A stretch of DNA of 64,000 bases from Ophiosphaerella korrae. Lineage: Eukaryota; Ascomycota; Dothideomycetes; Pleosporales; Phaeosphaeriaceae. Positions within the stretch are counted from its first letter, which is position 1. Each line of letters opens with the position of its first letter. A program made the position numbers and the translations under genes. Location of the stretch: assembly GCA_028456385.1 (NCBI GenBank), contig JALNQF010000030.1, forward strand, positions 124,001 through 188,000. The letters are read 5' to 3'. The notes below the pieces were generated by a model, which saw nothing but the letters and a program-made list of their open reading frames with translations, did not search any database and was not told where the DNA came from. Positions 21,426 to 30,724 of this stretch are shown one piece after another.

Positions 21426-22408
21426 GTTGCCAGTGATTTTCACTTTTGTGTCAGATTAGCTATGCTCGTGTGATTCGGGGGCTGCTCACAACTTGCGTGT
21501 CTTCAAATTGCGCGTTGGAGTGACGTCGCCGTGGAAAACGCAACTTGACTGCACTACAGGCAGTAACCAACAACCTGAGTAATGCCAATCTTTTTTTCAG
21601 AGCCAGAAGAGTCGCAAAATTGAAGTAGAGTGTATGAAACACGAAGGTAGCTCACCCTAGTACCAGAAAATGTGGATTCTGGGAGCTTAAGTACACCAAG
21701 CGCCACCTTTACCTCGCAGTAAAAAAACTTGTACATAAAGCGAGAGGCATCCGCTAGCAGCTGCGTGTTGTTAGCGGTGTGTTTTTTGAAGGTCTGTCTG
21801 GAGGTGAATTATAGTTTGCGCCTTACACTGTTGTAAAACAAACAGCTAGATACTGATCCTGGGCACCAATGGTCTGTTGAACGTTGTAAGATTGCAATTA
21901 CGAGTGAAGATTTGTGTGGCCGATGGCGCCGGGGGGTTAGTGGGATGTGTGTTGCTTTGGGCTGCTTGTGCGATGATGTCTGGCGGTCAAAATTACCTTG
22001 CGGCCGGACTGATGTTGGCGGAATGAGGATATGGAATGAAGCCAGAGTACGACCCGAAGGCGAACAGCCGCATGTGAAGCTAGGTGGTCTAAATATATCG
22101 AATATCCGCTTGCAAGTTGTTTTCACCATGAGAAAATCACTGGATGAGACCAGGTAATCTTGTTTGGTCTGCAAAACCTACTAGGCAGAAGACCAAAGTG
22201 AAAAGTGTGCAGGGACGGAGTAGGCAATTGAATGATTTGAACATTTCTTCCGCTACGGTTGGTGAAATATAGCTGTTCGGCGCGCGGTGTGTTTTCATCG
22301 AGCACGTCGATATTTCCACCATAGAAGTGAAACTCCAACGCGGAAAATGGGTCAAACACTTCGAAGTTACGTTTTGTAGGCTGCTCGTCAGCTTCCGACC
22401 ACATATTG
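21426..22408. other. Intergenic region, promoter of the acidic protein and 3' flank of CFD1
   Basis: About 1 kb. The short frames on both strands show no protein family features. A stretch around 21590-21770 is AT-rich. Confidence 0.5.
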
Positions 22409-23344
22409 TCACACACCTTCACCGCTCTTGATCTCCCCCACCAACTTCTTGACAAACCCATCAAACAAAGGGTAGAGCGAGCAATCCCTATACTTATCCA
22501 CAAACAGCCCATCCCTGCTCTCTTCACTATCCCTAGACGCAATTACAGTGCCCTGCACCGCAGTTCCATTTGGATACCGCGGCCGAATACCCTCTTCAAC
22601 TAACATGACAAACGCAGGATCAATCGGCACCGACCCCAGAAACGGCACATTGAAATCTTTCGCCATGATCTCGCCGCCCCCTTTACTAAACACGTTTATG
22701 CACTCGGAGCAGTTGGGACACACGAAACCCGCCATATTCTCCACGACACCAAGGACTTTGATTCCAGTCTTTGTGCAAAAGTTCAGCTCTTTCTTGACGT
22801 CGGAGATGGATATGGCTTGCGGTGTGGTGACGACAACCGCACCAGCAAGATAAGGGAGAGAGGTTGATGGAACCGTGGATGTGTTTTTCAAAAGCGTTTC
22901 GATAAGCGAAATATGTTCGTCAGAAGTGCCAGGCGGCGTGTCGATGAGGAGGTAATCGAGCTCGGGCCACAGGACATCAGTCAAGAATTGGCGGACCATG
23001 GCGGTTTTCTTGGGACCCCGCCAGATGACCGCGTCGCTGCGGTTAGAGAGGATAAAGCCTAGCGACATACATGACAGACCGCCGATTTTTTGGTAATTGG
23101 TGGCCAGTGTTTGTTGCGTGTGCACGTCAACAGGGATCCAGCCGCCGGGTGCTTGTCGCACTTTGCTGTCTTCTATGCCGAAGAATCGCGGTATGCTGGG
23201 GCCTGTGAGGTCAATATCGAGAACGCCGACACTGTGGCCTTGCAGGGAAAGCGTGAGGGCGAGTTGCGTAGTTATGCTTGACTTTCCCACCCCACCTTTG
23301 CCCGAAAGGACAAGGATGATATTACGGACCTTGTCAAGTGGCAT
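22409..23344 (-). CDS. CFD1: Cytosolic Fe-S cluster assembly factor (Mrp/Nbp35-type ATPase)
   Basis: An intact single-exon protein of 311 residues starting [18 protein letters not shown]. The deviant Walker A motif GKGGVGKS is at residues 15-22. The Walker-type [14 protein letters not shown], the switch region [13 protein letters not shown] and [17 protein letters not shown] are all present. Near residues 209-212 is CPNC (FVCPNCSEC), the pair of cysteines that holds the bridging 4Fe-4S cluster between CFD1 and NBP35. It lacks the N-terminal four-cysteine extension of NBP35, so this is the CFD1/NUBP2 member. It acts as a scaffold for 4Fe-4S clusters destined for cytosolic and nuclear proteins. 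Length is normal for the family. Confidence 0.93.
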   Translation of the reverse strand: MPLDKVRNIILVLSGKGGVGKSSITTQLALTLSLQGHSVGVLDIDLTGPSIPRFFGIEDSKVRQAPGGWIPVDVHTQQTLATNYQKIGGLSCMSLGFILSNRSDAVIWRGPKKTAMVRQFLTDVLWPELDYLLIDTPPGTSDEHISLIETLLKNTSTVPSTSLPYLAGAVVVTTPQAISISDVKKELNFCTKTGIKVLGVVENMAGFVCPNCSECINVFSKGGGEIMAKDFNVPFLGSVPIDPAFVMLVEEGIRPRYPNGTAVQGTVIASRDSEESRDGLFVDKYRDCSLYPLFDGFVKKLVGEIKSGEGV

Positions 23345-23712
23345 TGTTGCGAATCAATCCGGCGTCTGGGCTGAAATTTCGATTGAAGTTGAAGGCACGA
23401 TATAGGGCAGAAGCATGGCGTGACTTGGGCGTCTCGTGGAGCGCTTTGAAATCATCGCAGAGAGAGGTGGCGGTTGCGGCGCCATCGGAGGTCCGCAGGC
23501 TTGGCGGGCGAGGTTAATTTGACCTTGTTCAGACGACACTCTTCATCCTATTATTTGCTCGATAGATGCTATAAAGAATATGCATTCATACTATACAAAT
23601 TAAAGCTTCTTCATGCAGACGGTGCATACAAATGAAACTAGAAAGGGCCGAACACAATAAATGAAAGCTCAACATCCACCCACCTTACTTTTCAGTATGC
23701 CTTACTCCTCGT
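23345..23712. other. Short intergenic region upstream of CFD1
   Basis: About 370 bases forming the CFD1 promoter side and the 3' flank of the next minus-strand pseudogene. No further feature seen. Confidence 0.5.
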
Positions 23713-24063
23713 TTACAGGCAAAGTGGCCTCTCCAGAACCTTAGAGTAGACAAGATCGCTGCACACCTTGTCACAGACGACTCCCTCGGCAGTGTAAACG
23801 TACGGCCGACCAGGGACTTTGAACTGCTTGCTGAAATTCTTGGCATTCTAAGCGCTCGCCCGGAATCCAGCTCTGCATGCGCAGTAATAGTGGTCCTTGC
23901 CCGTCGTTGTGCAGCTCGAGGCGATATCGCACTTATTGAGGGCTGGGTTGAATGGATCGCATATCTTAGGGCAGACGGTCGCGAAAGTTTCGCCAGTCCA
24001 GCCTCCAGCCTGTTCGGCAGGAGCGGGGTGTATGGTGCCCGCTCTACGTATCCATTTTCCTCT

Positions 24064-24160
24064 GGCTTGTAGCTATCTTCCGGCTTGTAGGGTTCCTCAG
24101 ATTTTTAAGGCTCCATAGGCTTGTAAGGCGCTTCGGGCTTGTACGGCTCTGGAACAGGAT
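24064..24160 (-). repeat. YKPE-type short peptide repeats in the surface-protein pseudogene
   Basis: Four to five degenerate copies of (S/P)YKPE or YKPM within about 95 bases of coding-strand sequence, for example EPYKPEAPYKPM. One copy is followed by the TAA at 24107-24105. Confidence 0.6.
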
Positions 24161-24771
24161 ATCCCGTAATCGTCGAAGTATAGAAAGATGCCCTAGTAGC
24201 AGTGGTAGGGTAACAACCTTTCTGGTCATGGCATATTCCGGCTCTGCATACTTTTCATAGTCGTCATATTTCTCGTCATCATGATAACCCTTCCGGCAGT
24301 GTTTAGGACATTCTTCCTTATATCCATGGTCATATCCATAGTCCTGTCCGTCATAGTTGCCAATATCCTCACCAGTCCACTCTTGTCCAGCGACTGCAGC
24401 AGGTGCGACCTGCGCTGCAGAAGGTCCATTCAGGCTAGCGGAGACGGATGCAGAAGCCACGGACGCAGGTACACTGGCGGATGCAGACACTGATATAAAC
24501 GCAGAAACACCAGGCTCATCTTCGGCAGCACCAACAGGTGCGACAACAGACTGGGGATCCTCTTCCGCAGGGACAGCAGCATCGTCAGCAGGAAGACCAC
24601 TATCAACACCCGCATCAAGTTCAGGTAGAGGGCCGTCGGTAGGGATTGAATTGGCGGCATTCGTGCCAGCAGGATCTGTTTCATCTGCGGGGGAAGCAAG
24701 AGGATCAAGTAGATTATCGCCAGGAGGACTAAGTGGATCTTCCGCGGCAACATCATCAACCGGAGCGGGCA

Positions 24772-24922
24772 AGTCGTCCGTATGCGTGTCGGTGTTCAAA
24801 GCATCAATAAGCGTGTTAGCACCCAAATCACCCGTAGGCGTAGTAGCACCTAGGTCGTCTGTAGGTATATCAGCACCTAGGTCGCCGGTAGGCGTGTCAG
24901 CATTCAAATCATCCGCAGGTGC
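24772..24922 (-). repeat. Five tandem 27-base (9-residue) repeats
   Basis: On the minus strand the protein reads DDLNADTPT, GDLGADIPT, DDLGATTPT, GDLGANTLI and DALNTDTHT in a row, a 9-residue unit of type xDLGAxTPT. Copies nearest the middle are closest to each other, which is typical of recent slippage or unequal exchange. Confidence 0.8.
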
Positions 24923-25331
24923 ACTAGCACCCGAATTGTCCTCAGCCCCAACAGGCTCAGGCTCAACCCGATCATCATCAACCAGCGGCGGCAAAGTCTC
25001 CAACCCATCACTCGAATCATCTCCTTCAGATCCCGCCCCATCGTCTCCCACAGGAAGCGACTCCTCACTCTCCGTCGGCAGCTCATCCGGCGCAGGCGTC
25101 GGCTCAACAATGATGCCGTGAGCGCCCATCGGTAGATCCGCCGCGTCGTCCGCACCACCAAGACTGCGCGTGCCAGGACCATCCACGATCTCCGACTCCA
25201 CCGGGGCGTCCGCGCCCGAAATGATAATGGGCGCGGGCGCGACATCCGGGGGCGCAAAGTCCGACGGCACACTGCCATCCTCCGGCTCAATTTTTTGCAT
25301 GGAGCGTCTGCACAAGAAGAGCGCCCAGCAT

Positions 25332-26227
25332 GAGGAACCTTCATCGCGGCGGCCCGGGGTCCAGACAAAACGGTCGCACAGGACTGGCGTGCAAGGGGGC
25401 AAAGACAAAAGGACAATCAAGGAGCGTTGTAGCGATGTTATAACGTGAAAATAAACGACGAGAAGGTAGGTATTTGCTTGGCTTGGGCACTGTGAGACTT
25501 GTCGTCGTCCATATACCTCCCCTTGTGTTGAATTCTTGTGCTGTGGTTGCAAAACATGCGCTTTTTCGTCCGCGCAATAACACGCTGGGGTGCCCTACCG
25601 GCCAGTAGCAAGGCACTGTTTTCTCCTGGGAGGGCGGAATGGTTTGCCGGCAGGCGTGCGCGTGGTTGGTGGTGCATTCTGCGGTTGCCTGGGGCTTGCG
25701 TTCTGGTGGTGGTGGAGCTGGCGGAATGCGTTGCTCTAGGGAAGCATATTAAGGCGGTGGTTTCCCTTGGGGAGTTGGGTTTTCTCGACAAATTAGGGTA
25801 GAGTTTACGCGTGAGATGGGCGTGCTAATGCATTCCGTTGACGTATGCTTTTGGCCCTGTATTCCATAATAGCCATACGCCCTAGTTCTTGACCTTGTTG
25901 GTTTTATGCAGATACTCAGAGGGTTTATTTCTCCTTATGGAATCTGTTAGCTAAGGGAGGTAAATAGTGCCTGTGTTCGATGGTAGTAATTGGGAAGAAG
26001 TAGATTTCGGCTGCAGAGGCATTATCGCATCCCTGATATAGTCAACAAGATAACATGGGCAAATAGATCTTACTTGATATTTTGTGTTCCAGTCGCTTTA
26101 GCAGCCATGTGCCGTCTATCACCAAGCCCACCCGTCTACATAATCTACATCTTCATCCAATCTCAGCGCCAATCTACTGCAGCAACCACCAACACGTGAA
26201 GCTGCATAGATACCAATGCATCTCTCT
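25332..26227. other. Intergenic region between the surface-protein pseudogene and glucosidase II
   Basis: About 900 bases. Overlapping short frames on both strands (25340-25800) look like composition shadows. No RNA gene seen. Confidence 0.45.
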
Positions 26228-29200
26228 TCAATGCGCATGCCCATGATGATCATGAACCTCCTCCTTCACCCCAAAATCAATCCTCCACCCCTTCCCGATC
26301 GAAATCTTCGGCGCCCTCACCACTGCCCACGCAGCCTTCTTCCCCTCAGCAGGATGATATTCCATCTTTATCGGCTTCCTCCTCTTACTCTCCTTAGTCC
26401 CCTCCTGCATGACAATAACGCTCTCCCTATTCTTCCAGCTCTTTGGCGCACCAACGATGATGATCTTCTCTACAACCACCTTCTCCATCGACTTGATGTA
26501 TTTCTGGCACTTTGAGCTGGGCGAACTGACATCGAGGTTGGCTGATGTGAGCATTTCGCGCTTGCCGTGGAAGTCAAAGCGGCGGTGGATGTAGGCGCCT
26601 TGTTGGTAGTCGAAGGTTTCGCCATCGTCGATGTAAAGGGTGCCGGAGGCGTTGCTGTCGTTGTCGAGGACAATGACGAGGGTGAAGGGGTCGTACTTCA
26701 TGAGGCCAGAGGAGCGGCGCGGTCGGTCGCGGCGGGGGATGATGTGCCCACCCTGCATGAGGAGGGGAATCTTCTCGAGCGGTGCAGGGACGGTATGATG
26801 GCCAGCGCCGCTATAAGTGGTGTAGTCGAAATAGTCATAGTAGGGCTGATTGTCGGCAAGATACACCGACACGCTATCAGCTCCCTCCTTGGTAACTGGC
26901 TTAGCAAGCAAGCCGGTAGACCCAATGTAGAGCTGATCATCGACAGCGAAGCCGAATTCATCTTCAGAGTGAACATAGAAATTTGGCCGGATAATAGGTG
27001 CGCCAGTTGTAGAGGCTTCATGGAAGGCAGTGTACCAGGCAGGGAGTAACTGGTAACGCAAACGTAGGGCCTGGGTGATGATTTCGGTATAGGGTGATCC
27101 AGGGACATAAGGCTCGCGGCGGCGAGTGTCGATATGAGCGTGGCCACGGAAGAAAGGATAGTAAATACCAGTCTGGTACCAGCGAGTCAAAAGCTCCTTG
27201 CTGGGATTTCCAAAGAATCCTCCGACATCTGCGCCAGCAAAGGGGAAGCCAGAGATACCCTGATTGAGAACCATGGGGATAGAAGCCTCAAGATGGGCCC
27301 ATTCTGCCAAATTGTCGCCAGTCCACATAGCTGCGCTGCGCTGGCTACCAGAGTAGAAGGCACGTGTAAGTACGAAGGGACGACGGACTTCGCCCTTCTT
27401 CCGCTCAGTGATGGCTTGATACGTGGCGTTGTGGAACGTCATGCCATTGATGTTATGCACATCACGATGCTCCCAATTTCCATGATGCAAGTTATCCTTA
27501 GGCATTGTTGTTTCGGGGCCGTTGAAGACCGAGGGCTCGTTCATATCGTTCCAGATGAACGTATTTGGTGCCGTGCCCTTGAACTTGTCATACTTGAATA
27601 GTGTCTTCCACCAGTCGATAGCGGCGGGATTGAAGCAGTCGATCCACATAGAGGAACCGGGCCAGCACCAGCCTTCGTACTGGTTACCGTCCTTATTTTT
27701 GACAGCTAGATCCTTCTTCTTCAACTCATCAATGACGGGGTAGTTATCGGTGTTCTTGATGTGTGGATCGATAATGGCGACAAGCTTGCGGTCCCGCTTA
27801 GCGAGATGCTTGTGCATCTTAGCCGGGTTAACGAACGTCAGAGGATCCCAGGTGAAGTACTTCTTCTCCTGCGTGTACTCAATGTCAAGCCAGATTACAT
27901 CGTATGGGATGTTGAACTTGTCGAATCTGCGATCAACATCCTTAACATCATCGTCAGTGACGTAGTTCCATCTGCATTGATGGTAGGCAATAGCGAAAGA
28001 CTGCGGCATGGCAGTGTAGCCGGTAAGCTCGCCATACTGACGGGTTAGATCTTGAGGAGTGGGGCCAAGGAAGACGAAGACATCCAACAGGCCACTCTCG
28101 GACATCCAGTGGGTCTGGGTATCTGTGTGGCCTTTTACACCCAGAGCAAGCGGATTTGCAGTACTCTTAGACTTGGTGACGTCGATCCACGTCTCGGCGG
28201 CGTTGAGCCAAAACACTCCTACGGTTGAGCCTTTGCGGTGTGCCTGCATAAAAGGAATGGCGCCATAGAGAGTCATGGGGCTGTCGAGCTCATACTCGAA
28301 AACATCGGCGTTGTATAATCGGTAAGGCTCGGTGTAGGCGTTGTCACCTCCCCTGCCTACTTGTTAGCTGGTATTTCCCCATGAGCTAGGTCATCATACC
28401 TCGTAGTCTTCAAAGACAGGCTGGTAGCATGCTCTGGAATGCCAAAAACATGCTCGTAGCCAGGGAACGAGATATCCAGCGCAACGGCCTCAGGGCCCCT
28501 GGGCTTGCTGTCTGTGTTGCCGCCAAAAGTCTCTTCCCACCATGTGCTCTCGTCCTCTCCTTGTTCTTCTTCCTTGACATCTTCCTTTGCCTCCTCCTTG
28601 CTCTCTTCTGCCTGCTCTCCCTCCTTCTTCTCTTCTTCGACCTCCCTCTTTTCTTCTACAGGCTTCTCGACCTTGGGCCTCCAATGCTCCACATTCATGA
28701 AGCCACGTTCGTTGAATTTGACCTGGGTCTCTCCATCTCGCTGGAAGTCAATGGAAAAGGGGGTGTGGCGAATGATGGCTTGGTGGTTGCCACCCTTGCC
28801 ATAGACGACTTTGGTGTACCCAGCATCGGCCGGCTCGCTCAACGCAGCACCCTCGGCCGGATTTAAGCCTCCCACGAGTGCCCACTTGCCCGCCTCGTTG
28901 TATCGCTCCTTCCGCGCCTTGCTATCGTGCCTCAACTCAACATGGCCCTTGGCCCGCTTCTCCTCGTCAAGCGTGACGCGAGCAACGCCGGATTCGAGAA
29001 AAGTGATGGTGAGTGGCAGAGGCACCTTGTGCTCGCCTTCTGCCACCGTCTTCAGCACCGTAGCCTGCAATTGGCCCTTGGAAAATGCGATGGACGCCGG
29101 CACGAGGGCATATGGAGAGCTCCATTGGCTCGAGGCAGAGACCTGGTCGGCGAACTGGCGATTGCGCTTGCAAAAACCGGACTGGTCGCACGTCTTGAAG

Positions 29201-29399
29201 TTCTCGTGCTTCACCATGACTACAGACTCTCGTCAGCAACCCATGCAGATTGACGCACAGCGAGCAGCTACGCATAAAGGCGCTGCACTCGCCAAGAGCC
29301 GAGATACATACCAGCTGGCACGAACAGGCAGCAAAGCACCGCCCACAGCAGAAACACAGCCGTCCACCGGGGACCGGCTCTGTGTGACGAGTAATTCAT
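26228..29399 (-). CDS. Glucosidase II alpha subunit (GH31)
   Basis: Three exons join in phase: 29399-29312 (signal peptide MNYSSHRAGPRWTAVFLLW), 29219-28400 and 28352-26228, with introns of 92 and 47 bases (donors GTATGT and GTATGA; GCTAAC branch point in the second). The product is 1010 residues. After the signal peptide comes the N-terminal beta-domain, with an acidic Glu/Lys-rich insertion near residues 220-260. The GH31 barrel follows, with the catalytic nucleophile in IWNDMNEPSVFNGPE (Asp near 572) and the acid/base region MWTGDNLAEW. The enzyme removes the two inner alpha-1,3-linked glucoses from N-glycans in the ER lumen as part of the folding cycle. It has no HDEL end, as is usual; the beta subunit normally provides retention. 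The corresponding yeast gene is ROT2. Confidence 0.95.
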
Positions 29400-29779
29400 G
29401 GCCGGCAGCTAGTGAGAGGACTGAACAGTTCGCAGCCCAGCCCAAACATTTCCTGGAAAACAGCAACGGCGCACCGATGTTGAAACGTGTAGGAGCTCTC
29501 GCTGCCTTACATAAGCTATGCCCGTGCACAAAACGCGCACAAGGTGCACAATAGTTATGCAAGCCCGGGCCAGTGATGCTGCGCTGTTACCCCTCCATTG
29601 CCCAGCCCAGACCAACCTTGCCAGCGGCGCAACCCCACCATTTCTAAAATTTACAGCTCATGTCCGGCCCTCCTCCCTCCTTTCCCTCTGGCATCCCCGA
29701 TCCTCCCATTTTTGAAAAACTCGGCGCTAAAGACAGAGCCCATCTCCGCCATAACATTGAGACCCTCGACTTCGACACC
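29400..29779. promoter_or_regulatory. Shared divergent promoter of glucosidase II alpha and NDK
   Basis: Only 380 bases separate the glucosidase II ATG (minus) from the NDK ATG at 29780 (plus). The region contains an in-frame upstream ATG for NDK at 29660. Head-to-head packing suggests a shared promoter; no defined motif is claimed. Confidence 0.5.
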
Positions 29780-30421
29780 ATGACTACCGAGCAGACGTAT
29801 GTTGCATCTGGTCCCTGAGTGGGGTTACGTGTGGCTAACGTGCATAGCTTCATTGCTATCAAGCCTGATGGCGTCCAGGCATGCCAATTCCATTGTGCTT
29901 TGTTGCAGCATGGCGTGCTAACTTTGCACAGCGCGGCCTCATCGGCCCCATCATCTCCCGCTTCGAGAACCGCGGCTTCAAGCTCGCCGCCATCAAGCTC
30001 GTCACTCCCGGAAAGGAGCACCTCGAGAAGCACTACGAGGACCTGAGCAGCAAGCCCTTCTTCCCTGGTCTCATCTCCTGTAAGCCATCCGTTTTCCTGC
30101 CACACTGCTTGCTGCACACAAACACAAACACAAACACATGCTTATACGCTTGCAGACATGAGCTCCGGTCCCATCTGCGCCATGGTCTGGGAGGGCCGTG
30201 ACGCCGTCAAGACGGGCCGCGCTATCCTTGGCGCTACGAACCCCCTTGACTCTGCCCCTGGCACCATCCGTGGCGACTACGCTCTCGACGTCGGCCGCAA
30301 CGTGTGCCACGGCTCGGACAGCGTTGAGAACGGCAAGAAGGAAATCGCTCTCTGGTTCAAGGAGGGCGAGGTCCAGACCTGGAAGCAGGCCCAGCACGAC
30401 TGGACCTACGAGAAGCCATAA
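29780..30421 (+). CDS. NDK1: Nucleoside diphosphate kinase
   Basis: Four exons join in phase: 29780-29796, 29848-29878, 29932-30079 and 30156-30421, giving 153 residues. The start [19 protein letters not shown] is the usual NDPK start. The catalytic His is in [10 protein letters not shown] at about residue 117, and substrate-binding elements such as [15 protein letters not shown] are intact. The enzyme moves the gamma-phosphate from ATP to other NDPs through a phospho-His intermediate and keeps NTP pools balanced. Intron 2 begins GC instead of GT (CAG|GCATGC) and has a perfect GTGCTAAC branch region and CACAG acceptor. A GC donor is needed to keep the invariant VQRG. An upstream in-frame ATG at 29660 could give a 40-residue longer form. 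Confidence 0.95.
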
Positions 30422-30724
30422 ATGTGTCATTGACTTGATGCATGGCTGCAACCGATGCCAACGGTTTAATATGGTGGTCGAGTTGTGGACGGCGGCGAAA
30501 GGGCAGCCTGTGTTGGGAGAGTAGTCGTGCTATTTGGCGGGGCGAATACCTAGCATGGCCCGTCTGAGTAGTTACTCTGTCCACGACGACACTGCCACAA
30601 AGACCGATCGTAATGCCAGCAATGATAAACGATGAACGAAAATAGAAATCAAACAAGACAACGCATTCTCAACCCCACACCAAAGACCCCTCATCTATCT
30701 GTGTGAACCATGCACTCCCCATCC
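30422..30724. other. Convergent 3' intergenic region
   Basis: About 300 bases between the 3' ends of NDK and the Cdc13-like gene, which point at each other. No extra gene seen. Confidence 0.5.

Larger units (their letters stand above)
23713..25331 (-). pseudogene. Damaged repeat-bearing secreted surface protein with Cys-rich C-terminus
   Basis: Read on the minus strand, a short signal-peptide-like start (MLGALLVQTLHAKN, ATG at 25331) runs into TGA just after a six-A run at 25296-25291. The next frame carries a long acidic Ala/Asp/Pro-rich region with 9-residue repeats and then YDGQDYGYDHGY and KHCRKGYHDDEKYDDYEKYA. Protein-like sequence then shifts to another frame (FYTSTITGYPVPEPYKPE and further YKPE-type repeats), broken by TAA at 24107-24105. 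It shifts again near 24040 to GGWTGETFATVCPKICDPF, a Cys-rich EGF-like end with a TAG at 23850-23848 where YYCACRAGFRASA is followed by NAKNF. It finally stops at 23715-23713. At least three frameshifts and two stops lie in one gene. Its probable original role was a secreted or wall-associated protein; no enzyme domain is seen. Confidence 0.7.

Noticed and set aside
24357..25121. 254-codon plus-strand frame rich in Ser, Ala and Gly
   Set aside because: It is the antisense shadow of the Asp/Ala/Pro-rich repeats of the minus-strand surface-protein pseudogene.
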